Shown here piece by piece: positions 1-9,568 of a DNA stretch of 64,000 bases. Source of the DNA: Roseibium sp. Sym1 (GTDB lineage Bacteria > Pseudomonadota > Alphaproteobacteria > Rhizobiales > Stappiaceae); NCBI RefSeq assembly GCF_027359675.1, contig NZ_CP114786.1:2888501-2952500 (forward strand), in the 5' to 3' direction. The notes beneath the pieces are model-generated. The model was not told the origin of the DNA and did no database searches. It saw only the letters and a program-made list of their open reading frames with translations. Numbering within the stretch: the stretch's first letter is position 1; each line of letters starts with the position of its first letter. A program made the translations under genes and the position numbers.

Positions 1-484
1 CGAGGGCCACGGTCAGCAGGCTGTAGCGTGCATCCCAGAGCATGGCCGTGAGCCGGTCCAGCGGGCCCACGCCCATGGACGCAAACTGTTCGGCATATTC
101 CCGGTTGAGATCCTCGATCACCTGGCGGGTAAGAGCGGCGACGATCGGCGTCACCAGCACCATCTGGGCGATGATCATGGCGGTCGGGGTGTAAAGCAGG
201 CGCAGCACGCCGAGCGGCCCGGATGCGGACAGCATCAGGTAGACCAGCAGGCCGACCACGACCGGCGGAAGACCCATGAGGGCGTTCAGAACAACCGCCA
301 AAAGCGTGCGGCCGGGAAAGCGGAATGTGGCGACGGCTGCCCCCAGGGGCAGGCCGATCAGGCAGGCGAGGGCAACAGCCGTCAGCGTGACCTGCATGGA
401 CAGACCGATGATTTCAAGGAGATCCGGATCCAGCATGAACAGCAGGCCGAAAGCCCCGCCAATCGCGCTCCAGAAACTGTCCAT
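1..484 (-). CDS. ABC transporter permease, TupB/WtpB-like (tungstate/molybdate type), partial
   Basis: The 3' part of this gene lies outside the window, so only about the first 161 codons are visible. It starts at an ATG (482-484) preceded by a GGGAGG ribosome-binding site. The translation begins MDSFWSAIGGAFGLLFMLDP and continues with hydrophobic helices and the stretch LMGLPPVVVGLLVYLML, typical of the small, single-family permeases of tungstate ABC importers (TupB). The family forms the inner-membrane channel and works with a periplasmic oxyanion-binding protein (TupA) and an ATPase (TupC). No tupA lies upstream: the neighbour at 633 is on the other strand. The binding protein must therefore be downstream, outside the window, or elsewhere. 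Substrate (tungstate versus molybdate) is inferred from family resemblance only. Confidence 0.8.
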   Translation of the reverse strand, partial: MDSFWSAIGGAFGLLFMLDPDLLEIIGLSMQVTLTAVALACLIGLPLGAAVATFRFPGRTLLAVVLNALMGLPPVVVGLLVYLMLSASGPLGVLRLLYTPTAMIIAQMVLVTPIVAALTRQVIEDLNREYAEQFASMGVGPLDRLTAMLWDARYSLLTVAL

Positions 485-632
485 TCTTGTTGTTCCTCCC
501 GCCTTCTCCGGAAAAAATAACAAAAAACGCATAAGAATCCAAATTACAAACGGCATTTGCTGGCACAAAAACGGCTCGCGCTGTTGGCGGCCTGCAATCC
601 CTGATTTAAAAGGCCGGGCGGGGAGAGCCTAA

Positions 633-1259
633 ATGACCATGATCACGGACATAGAAGACTTCTTTTCAAAGGGCTGCGGGCGTTGCGCGCGGTTTGCAAC
701 ACCGGACTGTTCGGCGCGTCATTGGAGTGAAGGCCTTGCCCGGCTGCGCGAGCTCTGCCGGGAGGCCGGCCTGACCGAAACCGTCAAATGGGCTCATCCC
801 TGCTATGCGCATGGTGAGCGGAACATTGCGCTGATCGGGGCGTTTCGCGGCGATTTTCGACTCAGTTTCTTCAACGCGGCCCTGATGAAGGACCCTGAGG
901 GGGTCCTTGTCAAAAACGGCCCGAACACGCAGCATCCCGGCGTGATCCGGTTTACGGAGACCTTGCAGGTGGCGGCGATGAAACCCGTCATCGCGTCCTA
1001 CCTGGCAGAGGCAAAAGGCTATGCCGCGGCGGGCGTGCTGCCGCCGAAGCAGACGGTTGAACTGGAGCTGCCGGAGGAGCTGGTCGATGCCATGGATGCC
1101 GACCCCGAGCTGGCGGAAGCCTTTCACGCACTGACACCGGGCCGGCAGAGGAGCTATGTCATCAATCTCGGTTCCGCAAAAGCATCCGCAACCCGGAACT
1201 CGCGCATCGAGAAGTTCCGGGAGAAGATGATTGCCGGCAAAGGCGCGAACGAACGGTAG
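633..1259 (+). CDS. YdeI/OmpD-associated (DUF1801-type) family protein
   Basis: 208-residue soluble protein. The N-terminal half (about residues 20-130) resembles the DUF1801 fold: an alpha/beta domain with WAHPCYAHGERNIALIGAF and the FFNAALMKDPEG segment. The C-terminal part ends with the basic YVINLGSAKASATRNSRIEKF segment found in YdeI-type proteins, where arginine/lysine-rich ends are common. The ATG at 633 follows a GGGGAG ribosome-binding site; the ATG two codons later is an alternative. Function in this family is poorly defined (a frataxin-like iron-chaperone fold has been proposed for some members). It stands alone between a divergent permease and a short minus-strand gene, so context does not help. 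Confidence 0.8.
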   Translation: MTMITDIEDFFSKGCGRCARFATPDCSARHWSEGLARLRELCREAGLTETVKWAHPCYAHGERNIALIGAFRGDFRLSFFNAALMKDPEGVLVKNGPNTQHPGVIRFTETLQVAAMKPVIASYLAEAKGYAAAGVLPPKQTVELELPEELVDAMDADPELAEAFHALTPGRQRSYVINLGSAKASATRNSRIEKFREKMIAGKGANER

Positions 1260-1347
1260 GCTCCACGATCTGGAAAGACGGGTCATTTCCGGCATCGGGA
1301 TCGTTTTCAGCGTCCTGGCTCTGAGCCTTAAACGCAACACTGTGGGT

Positions 1348-1545
1348 TTAGCGCGGCTTCTTCTTGTCGGAAGGCAGAATTTCATCTTCCGGCACCGATT
1401 CCGCTTCCGGCAGCGCGAGCGGTTCGTGAACAATGATGTTTGCGCCGAGTTTTTTCATCGCAGAGCGAACATCGCCAGCAAGTGCCTCGGAGGTCGAAGG
1501 CGCTTTGACGGTGACACCGCGTTTGGACGTTTTGGTCACTTTCAT
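1348..1545 (-). CDS. Small hypothetical protein (65 aa)
   Basis: A 65-residue reading frame starting MKVTKTSKRGVTVKAPSTSE and ending with a lysine/arginine-rich DKKKPR tail. An AGGGG-like ribosome-binding site precedes the ATG. The composition is protein-like (charged, few rare residues), with no signal peptide or membrane segment. I do not recognise the family. It is convergent with the YdeI-type gene and sits in an otherwise empty stretch. It could be a spurious frame in GC-rich DNA, so confidence is moderate. Confidence 0.45.
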   Translation of the reverse strand: MKVTKTSKRGVTVKAPSTSEALAGDVRSAMKKLGANIIVHEPLALPEAESVPEDEILPSDKKKPR

Positions 1546-1790
1546 CCGACAACCCCTATTCGCCTGTCCGGCAACGTGCGAACCCGGGTAAAACCATCGT
1601 CGCGCAGAAGCGGGCGATCTGATTGTAATAGCAGATATTCGTGCCGGAAGCGTGTCGGATGATCCGTTGACCCGCCGCGGAAACTCCGACGCCGCGTGCC
1701 AGCCTGTGCCTCGAATCTAAGGAGCGATCCCGGCAAATGCAAGGCGCTCAGGCGTGGCAACGGTCTTTCCGGTCGCTCTGGCCTCGTCCG

Positions 1791-3389
1791 TCAGACGGTC
1801 GGCACGGCAGCAGGTGGTGCGATGCTGGCCCAACGGGTGCGCCATCTGTCGGCGGTGGGGCCGGCATATTCCTGTACTGTCCAGAAGTTCCGTGTATCGG
1901 CCGGGTCGACATGCGTCGAGCTGTAGTCTCCCCAGCGGTTCCGGGTCCCACTGAATGTGAGGTGATATGTGTTTTTGCCCGGAGCGTAGATCACCGGGCT
2001 CGCAAAACTCCCGCCGGCGGGTTTGAAGGCATAGGCGCCACTGGCGAAAATCGAACTTGAAAAGGCGGCCATGCCGATCAGCGTGTCGCCGTCCGAGTTC
2101 ACAGCCAGTGACGGATAGGCAAAATAGGTTTCACTGTTCGTGCCGCCGATCAGCTGGCTTTGGGACATGGAAGGCGTGCCGGTGAGACTGACCTCCGCCC
2201 ATTGAATTGCACTGCGTGCGGGGCTTGAGGCGGGAACGAAGACCGTGTGGGACAGCTGCAATTTGCCATGTCTGTGCACCACCCAATGCATCCGGGCGTC
2301 GCCGGTGTTGATCCGGTGAGGGGTGTTCTTTTGCGGTGCCTGGTCCCCGCTGAAACCGAAGGACCAGGTGCGCGGCATTTTCAGGAACCCGACGCGGGTG
2401 AAGTTGGTCGTGCCGGCGGCGACGCTGCCATCGATCTTGTAAAGAGCGAGATAGCCGTTGCCGTTGTAGCTGCCGGTCCAGTTGCTGACCAGGTATTGGT
2501 CGGAGACGCCGGCATCCGCGACGATGGCGGGACACAATGTGCCGCCCTGGTCCGAGACCACGAACTGGTCGAAATCGAAGTTGTGGGGCGGCGACAGAAA
2601 GGACGGCTTGTCGATCACGAACAGGGCGACCCCGGCGAAACTGTTGGCGTCAATCGTGAACAGGTTCACGCAGATTGTAATCTTGTCCTCGGTGAAGCCG
2701 ACGCTCGGGTAATCGATCCAGACATGTCCCATCGTGGCGGGGTCCACCGTGATGCGGCCGAAGGACCAGTTGCCTTGCGGATCGTCTGTATGGCTAACGG
2801 CAACGAGAAGACACGAAGACGGCAGACGTGCGTTGCCGCAGACCACGGAAATGAAGCGGCCGGTCAGTTCGTCGTTGAAGGTTTTCGGGTCAAATGTGTC
2901 GATCGGAACACCGAACACGTTCCAAAAGGAATCGAGTGTCACATCCGCCCGGAGCGTCCCGCTGCGGTCGTGCCACCAAACCCGGTTGTTGAGCGTGGTC
3001 ATGACCGATGTCTTGCCGGGAGCACCATGGGTGTCAGGCGGTATCGTGCCCGGATTGCCGTATGAGCCGCCGTCGAAATCGACCTGGACGCTGGCTTCTG
3101 GAGCGACACCGCCCTTCTCATGCGCCATTTCCACGTCGGGAGCCTGCGGATAATCTTCAAGCTCGAGCAACTGGCTGAGGTCGACCTCGGAAGCTTCTGG
3201 CAGCGGTTCCTTGGAGTCGCGCAGAGGCTTGATGACATCCGCGCTCGGCGCTGCCTCAAGCGCGGCCGCGCCCGGAGCGTTCAAAATCACCGGTGCCCCG
3301 AACCTGGGCTGGTCGAAGGGAACGGAAACCGTCTCGACACGGCGTTTTGTGGCCGAGGGCAAGGTTGCGTTGGGATTCATTCCTGCCAT
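1791..3389 (-). CDS. Large hypothetical protein, probable beta-propeller/sialidase-like fold
   Basis: 532-residue protein. The start chosen is the ATG at 3389 (MAGMNPNATLPSAT), preceded by GGGAGGACAGC; the frame stays open further upstream but without a comparable ribosome-binding site. Residues 1-100 are proline/alanine-rich and probably disordered. From about residue 110 it becomes a beta-rich domain with repeated aromatic and Asp/Gly motifs (GTIPPDTHGAPGKTSVMTTL, LLVAVSHTDDPQGNWSF, YLVSNWTGSYNGNGYLALYKI, FAYPSLAVNSDGDTLIGMAAF), the style of secreted bacterial propeller or sialidase-like proteins. Unusually it has no N-terminal signal peptide. No catalytic motif was recognised. It stands alone, with no neighbour close enough on the same strand to form an operon. 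Confidence 0.7.
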   Translation of the reverse strand: MAGMNPNATLPSATKRRVETVSVPFDQPRFGAPVILNAPGAAALEAAPSADVIKPLRDSKEPLPEASEVDLSQLLELEDYPQAPDVEMAHEKGGVAPEASVQVDFDGGSYGNPGTIPPDTHGAPGKTSVMTTLNNRVWWHDRSGTLRADVTLDSFWNVFGVPIDTFDPKTFNDELTGRFISVVCGNARLPSSCLLVAVSHTDDPQGNWSFGRITVDPATMGHVWIDYPSVGFTEDKITICVNLFTIDANSFAGVALFVIDKPSFLSPPHNFDFDQFVVSDQGGTLCPAIVADAGVSDQYLVSNWTGSYNGNGYLALYKIDGSVAAGTTNFTRVGFLKMPRTWSFGFSGDQAPQKNTPHRINTGDARMHWVVHRHGKLQLSHTVFVPASSPARSAIQWAEVSLTGTPSMSQSQLIGGTNSETYFAYPSLAVNSDGDTLIGMAAFSSSIFASGAYAFKPAGGSFASPVIYAPGKNTYHLTFSGTRNRWGDYSSTHVDPADTRNFWTVQEYAGPTADRWRTRWASIAPPAAVPTV

Positions 3390-3863
3390 GCTGTCCTCCC
3401 ACTCCTGATGCCACATGCTCTTCACCGGTCTCTCGCGGAGCCAGTTATCTTTCCTCAATGTGGCGATCCAAATGTCGGTGCAGCGCGGTTCTGTACCGGC
3501 GTGGTGTCGGCAATGCCGCGTTGCCGCCGGAGCACAATTTGAAAGAGCGCGGCAACTCCCCCGTTGCATCGGCTGGTCTGATGATTTTAGTTGCGTTTCC
3601 ACCCTTGGCAATTAAAAATTGTTCCGGCAGCCCCTGCGTTTCGCTGAAAACTTCAGGATTTCGGAACAACGGCCCCGATCGCGTGCCGGCCCGGAGGTCA
3701 ACCCGTACCTGGTAGCCGCGGGGCCGGCGTCCACCGGCCGCAAGGGCGCCGTCTGCTTTCGATTGCGCAGGAGCGGATGACACGAGCATCTTGGAAGCGA
3801 GACGCGTTCAGCCGGGCAACCGGTTCCGTTCGACCTGTCATGGCAGCAGCATAGGAGGAGGGA
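3390..3863. other. Gene-free stretch (474 bp)
   Basis: This interval separates the divergent starts of the propeller-like gene (minus) and the small membrane protein (plus), so it must hold both promoters. The open frames in it are short, arginine/proline-rich shadows without convincing ribosome-binding sites. I see no RNA gene or clear inverted repeat. Confidence 0.5.
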
Positions 3864-4109
3864 ATGTACAGCATTTTTCGAAATGACGGTTTGCGGAAGC
3901 AATTCGCCGCGGATGCAAAGACATTGGTGACGACCCAGGTCTTCAGCCTTTTTCCGGCACTGATCGTCACGCAGCTGTTTTTTCACTGGAAGAGTTTTCT
4001 TCTGGAGTTTGTCGGCTTTCTCGTGACCTGGTTTGTCATCGATCTGCTGGTGAGCCTGCTCCGAGCGACCTTGACCGGCAGCGCCAAGGCCGGACCCGGC
4101 GGTCCGTAA
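3864..4109 (+). CDS. Small integral membrane protein (81 aa)
   Basis: Preceded by a near-perfect ribosome-binding site (AGGAGGGA) directly before the ATG. The 81-residue product has a short charged N-terminus (MYSIFRNDGLRKQFAADAKT), then two hydrophobic segments at about residues 24-42 and 46-66, and a Gly/Pro tail (KAGPGGP). This suggests two membrane passes with a hairpin topology. I do not recognise the family and the neighbours give no clue to its role. The strong translation signal makes it a convincing gene. Confidence 0.7.
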   Translation: MYSIFRNDGLRKQFAADAKTLVTTQVFSLFPALIVTQLFFHWKSFLLEFVGFLVTWFVIDLLVSLLRATLTGSAKAGPGGP

Positions 4110-4212
4110 CAGACACGGAATGGCGGGGCCGGTTGGCGGTCTGGCCGTCTTCCCCAGCCGATGCCGACAAAGGAGCGGCCATCATGACGGGAAGCCGGTG
4201 TCAGGTTCGGCT

Positions 4213-4596
4213 TCAGGCCGGCGCGTCGTGGCCGTCGAGCACCTTCTTTGCCACCCGGAAACATTCCAGCGCCTGCGGTACCCCGCAATAGATTCCGACG
4301 ACGTGAATGATGGCGCGGAGTTCCTCTCTGCTGACGCCGTTGTTGAGGGCGCCTTTGCAATGGACCTCCCACTCGGTCATCTTGCCGAGCGCGCCGATCA
4401 TGGCGAGGTTCATCATGGACCGGGTCTTGGCGTCGATGACCTCGTCGCCCCAGCCGAACCCCCAGCACCAGGCGGTCATGGCCTCCTGGAACGGCTTGGA
4501 GAAGTCGTCGGCGGCCGCGAGGTTGTTCTCGACATAAGCGTCCCCGAGGGTTGCCTTGCGCTGCGCGAGGCCTTTCTCGTAAAGGTCCTGATCCAT
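4213..4596 (-). CDS. Carboxymuconolactone decarboxylase family protein
   Basis: 127-residue protein in the AhpD/PcaC fold class. The start is put at the ATG at 4596 (MDQDLYEKGLAQRKATLGD), eight bases after AGGAAGG; another ATG two codons upstream sits too close to that site. The length and N-terminus match gamma-carboxymuconolactone decarboxylase-like proteins (about 125-130 aa). The conserved core GALNNGVSREELRAIIHVVG followed by IYCGVPQALE is the PcaC-type helix pair. PcaC itself acts in the protocatechuate branch of the beta-ketoadipate pathway, but no pca genes are nearby, so a different, perhaps redox-related, role is equally possible. It is divergent from the GH3 gene. Confidence 0.85.
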   Translation of the reverse strand: MDQDLYEKGLAQRKATLGDAYVENNLAAADDFSKPFQEAMTAWCWGFGWGDEVIDAKTRSMMNLAMIGALGKMTEWEVHCKGALNNGVSREELRAIIHVVGIYCGVPQALECFRVAKKVLDGHDAPA

Positions 4597-4797
4597 AAAC
4601 ATTTCCTTCCTGGTCTGAAATGCATGCATGCGCATGGCACAGCTTGCGGCCGACCCTAGCCCGTTTTGCCGAAACCACCGAAGAATGTTTTTATGGGGCT
4701 GAGAGAAACCCTTCGGGAACGGGAAGACCGCGGGTCTTTTCGCTCAAAAGCCTTATCAGGAGGGTGGAAGCAAACGCTTAGGAACTCGGGGTCAGAA

Positions 4798-6038
4798 ATG
4801 ATGTTCATGGGCAGGGTCTGTGCCGGTGTCCTGTTTGCCCTGTTGGCCTTGCCGATCGGGCCTGGCACGGCGTGGGCCGTGCAGGCCGTTCCGGAATGGG
4901 CACAAGCGGATGGAAGGGCAGACTGTCTGCCGGGGCTTCCGGAAAAAATCGGACAGATGATCCTGGTCGGATTTCCGGGCGATACGCCCCGCCATGCCGG
5001 GTTCCGGCGGGTGCGGGAGCAGCTCCGCTCCGGGGAAATCGGCGGTGTACTTTATCTCGGGCGAAACCTCCGGAACCGGGCGACGGTGCGCCGGATGAAT
5101 GCCGGCCTGGTCTCCGTGGCCCCGGCCCGCCTGCCACCCCTGATCGCGATCGACCAGGAAGGCGGGGTGGTCCAGCGCCTGAAGCGGCGTCACGGATTTC
5201 CGCAAACGGTGTCCGCGAAGCGCATGGCGCGCCGCAAGAGCGCGGCCGAAGCGGCAACGGCCTATGGTGCTCTCGCCGAAGGGCTGTCCGACTGGGGCTT
5301 CACACTGAACCTCGGCCCTGTCGTGGATGTCGATACCAACCCGCGCAATCCGATCATCGGCCGGCTGGAGCGCTCCTTCTCGGCCGACCCGCATCAGGTC
5401 GCTGACTACGGGGCCGCCTTTGTCGAGGCGCACAGGCAGCATGGTGTCCTGACGGCGCTGAAGCATTTTCCGGGGCACGGATCCAGCCGGCGGGACAGCC
5501 ACAGGGGCGCGGTCGACGTCTCCAGGACCTGGACCGAAAAGGAACTGGAGCCTTTCCGGCGGCTGATCGCCGATGACAAGGCCGACCTGATCATGACCGC
5601 GCATGTGGTCAATCGTGCGCTTCGGCCGCCGGGGGACGCCATGCCGGTGTCCCTGTCCAAACCGGCGCTGACGGAGGTTCTGCGCGACGAGCTCGGTTTT
5701 GCCGGCGTGATCATGTCCGACGACCTGCAGATGGACGCGATCCGCCGGAGTTTCTCGCTGGAGGAGGCCGTCTTGCGCGCGGTCGGTGCCGGTACCGACA
5801 TTCTTGTCTTTGCCAATGACAAGCGGCCGGACCCGGACATCCCGGCCAAGGTGGCCGCGATCCTGATCAGCGAGGCCCGGACGGATCCGGTGCTCGCGCA
5901 AAAGATCGACGCGGCGTATGGACGGATACAGGCGCTCAAGAGCCGGCTCATCGCAGAGCCCTTGCGGGCACGGGTCCATCCCGAAGGCGGGCCCGGCGAG
6001 AGCGTGCCGGACCGGCAAGAGTGTGCGCTGGCGCCGGC

Positions 6039-6045
<7 letters not shown>
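4798..6045 (+). CDS. Exported glycoside hydrolase family 3 protein (beta-N-acetylhexosaminidase, NagZ-like)
   Basis: The start chosen is the ATG at 4798 (415 aa; an ATG also follows at 4801) because it begins a clear signal peptide, MMFMGRVCAGVLFALLALP with a cleavage region near TAWA; the frame is open further upstream but begins with charged residues. The catalytic TIM barrel shows GH3/NagZ hallmarks: GGVLYLGRN, PLIAIDQEGGVVQRL, the KHFPGHG motif followed by DSH, and MSDDLQM carrying the expected Asp nucleophile. NagZ releases N-acetylglucosamine from muropeptides in recycling and is normally cytoplasmic and about 340 aa. Here the signal peptide implies action in the periplasm or outside, with a C-terminal extension. 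The substrate could be peptidoglycan fragments or chitooligosaccharides. Confidence 0.88.
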
Positions 6046-7585
<1,540 letters not shown>

Positions 7586-7589
<4 letters not shown>

Positions 7590-8089
7590 GCGGCAAGGCC
7601 TTTCAGTTTCTGCAGATCGCGGATGAAGGCCGCGGCGCCCTGGATCAGAAGCAGCACGCAATAGGCGGGGATAAGGCTTTTCAGGAGGAAGGAGGCCGGG
7701 ATGCCGCCGACGGAGATCGGCCCTTCCAGGATGGCCCAGCTGCCGCGCACCGCCGGCCAGGAGAACCAGATCAGCACAATGAGCGCCGGTGTCAGCAGGA
7801 ACAGGTGGCCGAACAGGTCTATCCTTGCCTGGGTGCGTTCGCTGGCCTTGGCATAGAAGATATCGACGCGCACATGGGCGTTGACCAGGAACGTGTATCC
7901 GGCGCCGAGCATGAAGATCGCCGCGTGGAAATAGAGCACGCCCTCATCCAGGAAGATGAAGCTGTAGCCGAAGACATAACGCAGAAGCACGATCACGAAC
8001 TGCAGCAGCAGCATGAGAAGCGCCGCCCAGCAGAGCGTGTTGCCTATGACCGAATTCACACGCTCCAGCGCGCCCGCCACTTTTTCCAT
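7586..8089 (-). CDS. dctQ: TRAP transporter small permease (DctQ family)
   Basis: 167-residue protein with four hydrophobic helices, typical of DctQ: WAALLMLLLQFVIVLLRYVFG, FLDEGVLYFHAAIFMLGAGYTF followed by NAHVRVD, a third helix near FLLTPALIVLIW and a fourth near LIPAYCVLLLIQGA. The NAHVRVDIFY motif is a family hallmark. It pairs with DctM, with which it shares a 4-bp ATGA overlap. It is separated from dctP by about 330 bp holding two palindromic repeats, so expression relative to the binding protein may be reduced. Confidence 0.92.
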
Positions 8090-8208
8090 CCGTGGTGTCC
8101 TGTCTTGTTTCAGCGGTGTAAGGGAACTTTGTCATTGCAGGGCTAGATCCTGCAATCCATTCCGTAACCTTGCAGCGCCTTCAGTGGGCGAAAGGAAACG
8201 GCATGGAT

Positions 8209-8227
8209 CCCATGGTCAAGCCATGGG
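8209..8227. repeat. Small palindromic hairpin (REP-like)
   Basis: CCCATGG and CCATGGG form a perfect 7-bp stem around a 5-nt loop (TCAAG). It lies in a GC-rich context of the kind seen in dispersed REP-like elements of alphaproteobacteria. No second copy was found in the window. Confidence 0.5.
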
Positions 8228-8293
8228 ACGACGGAGGAGGGCGACGGGGTATGTCCTCTTCCTCAAAAAAACAGCCCCTCACACACCCACAGT

Positions 8294-8398
8294 GTCATCC
8301 TGAGGAAGCGCGGAGCGCTGTCTCGAAGGATCGGCCGCTTGCTCTAGACAAGATGCCGATCCTTCGAGACGGGCCTTAAGGCCCTCCTCAGGACGACG
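8294..8398. repeat. Intergenic palindromic repeat, family R1, copy 1
   Basis: A roughly 105-bp imperfect palindrome. Outer arms TCATCCTGAGGA and TCCTCAGGA enclose inner arms TGTCTCGAAGGATCGGC and GCCGATCCTTCGAGAC. The same arms in the same order recur at 55588-55697, while the spacers between them have diverged. It has no coding potential and looks like a BIME/RIME-type dispersed element that folds into a long hairpin. Confidence 0.85.
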
Positions 8399-8418
8399 CC
8401 GTGGGTGGGCTAGCGTCC

Positions 8419-9516
8419 TTAGTCGTAGGTGTAGTCCATGACGCGGGCGTTCATCTGGCCGTTGTCGGCATAGGGCATGTAGTCGCGCATCAGCTTGCGG
8501 TAGGCGAGGAAGCTGTCGGTGATGCGCACAACCAGTTCGTCGTCGCTGGCCTTGAGATCCGCGACGACTTCACCGGCGGCATTGCCCATGGCGACGATGA
8601 CGTCGTCCGGGAGCTTGCGCACCATCACGCCATGGTCGTTGACCAGCTGGGTCAGGGCCTGGGCGTGCTTGGTGTTGTACTCGGTGAGGACGTCATTATA
8701 GAGGCTGGCGCAGGCACGCTGCACGGCTTCCTTCAGGTCGTCCGGCAGATCGTTGTAAGCCTCCAGGTTGACCGCGCATTCTTCCGCGGAAGACGGCTCG
8801 CCGACGCCCGGCCAGTAGTAGTTCTTGGCGATCTGGTAGTAGCCGAGCGCGCTGTCGGTCCAGGGGCCGATGAACTCGCCGGCGTCGAGCGCGCCGGACT
8901 GGAGCGCCTGGAACATGGCCGGACCGCTCATGGCCTGGACCGCCATGCCGAGCTTGGAGCACATCTCGGAGGCAAGGCCCGTGGAGCGGAACTTCAGGCC
9001 CTTGAGGTCGTCGACGCTGTTGATCTCGGTGCGGAACCAGCCGGCCCATTGCGGCCCGGAATTGCCGCACAGGAACGGCTTCAGGTTGAAGCGCGCGTAG
9101 ATCTCGTCATAGAGCGCCTGGCCGCCGCCATGGATCAGCCAGCCCGCCTGTTCCGGAGCCGTCAGGCCGAAGGGCTGCGAGCCGAACAGGAGAATGCCCT
9201 TGGACTTGGAGCCCCAGTAGGCCGGAACGGCATGGTAGAGCTCGGCCGTGCCCTGGCCGACGGCATCGAAGACACCGTTGCCCGGGACGATTTCGCCGGC
9301 TGCGAAGAGCTTGACCTCGATGCGCCCGCCGGAGAGCGCGGTGATGCGGTCTGCCAGCATCTGGGCGGCAACGCCCGGGCCCGGCAGGTTCTTCGGCCAG
9401 GCGGTGACCATGCGCCACTGGCGCACGTCCTGAGCGATGGCAGGAGCTGCCAGCGTGGAGGCCGCGACGGCGGCGGTGCCGGTCGCGCCGGCTTTCAGAA
9501 AATCACGTCTTTTCAT
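8419..9516 (-). CDS. dctP: TRAP transporter substrate-binding protein (DctP family, TakP-like)
   Basis: 365 residues starting MKRRDFLKAGATGTAAVAAS, a twin-arginine signal (RRDFLK) with cleavage near AIAQ. The mature protein has the DctP fold with GWFRTEINSVDDLKGLKFR, which includes the conserved Arg that pairs with the substrate carboxylate, and GPWTDSALGYYQIAKNYYWPG, close in pattern to the 2-oxo-acid-binding TakP. It delivers a small carboxylate to DctQM. It lies only 52 bp after hutU on the same strand and so is probably co-transcribed with the histidine genes. Histidine, urocanate or another histidine-derived acid is the likely ligand, but this is inferred from context. Confidence 0.92.
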   Translation of the reverse strand: MKRRDFLKAGATGTAAVAASTLAAPAIAQDVRQWRMVTAWPKNLPGPGVAAQMLADRITALSGGRIEVKLFAAGEIVPGNGVFDAVGQGTAELYHAVPAYWGSKSKGILLFGSQPFGLTAPEQAGWLIHGGGQALYDEIYARFNLKPFLCGNSGPQWAGWFRTEINSVDDLKGLKFRSTGLASEMCSKLGMAVQAMSGPAMFQALQSGALDAGEFIGPWTDSALGYYQIAKNYYWPGVGEPSSAEECAVNLEAYNDLPDDLKEAVQRACASLYNDVLTEYNTKHAQALTQLVNDHGVMVRKLPDDVIVAMGNAAGEVVADLKASDDELVVRITDSFLAYRKLMRDYMPYADNGQMNARVMDYTYD

Positions 9517-9568
9517 GGTATTACCCCTCAGTCACAGGTTTGGGTCCGGAGCGTCCCGCCGTGCTTAT

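Larger units (their letters stand above)
8090..8418. other. Intergenic stretch between dctP and dctQ with palindromic repeats
   Basis: About 330 bp inside the presumed TRAP operon, without a gene. It contains a short hairpin unit (8209-8227) and a long inverted-repeat element (8294-8398), both listed separately. These could form RNA structures in the dctP-dctQM transcript. Confidence 0.7.
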
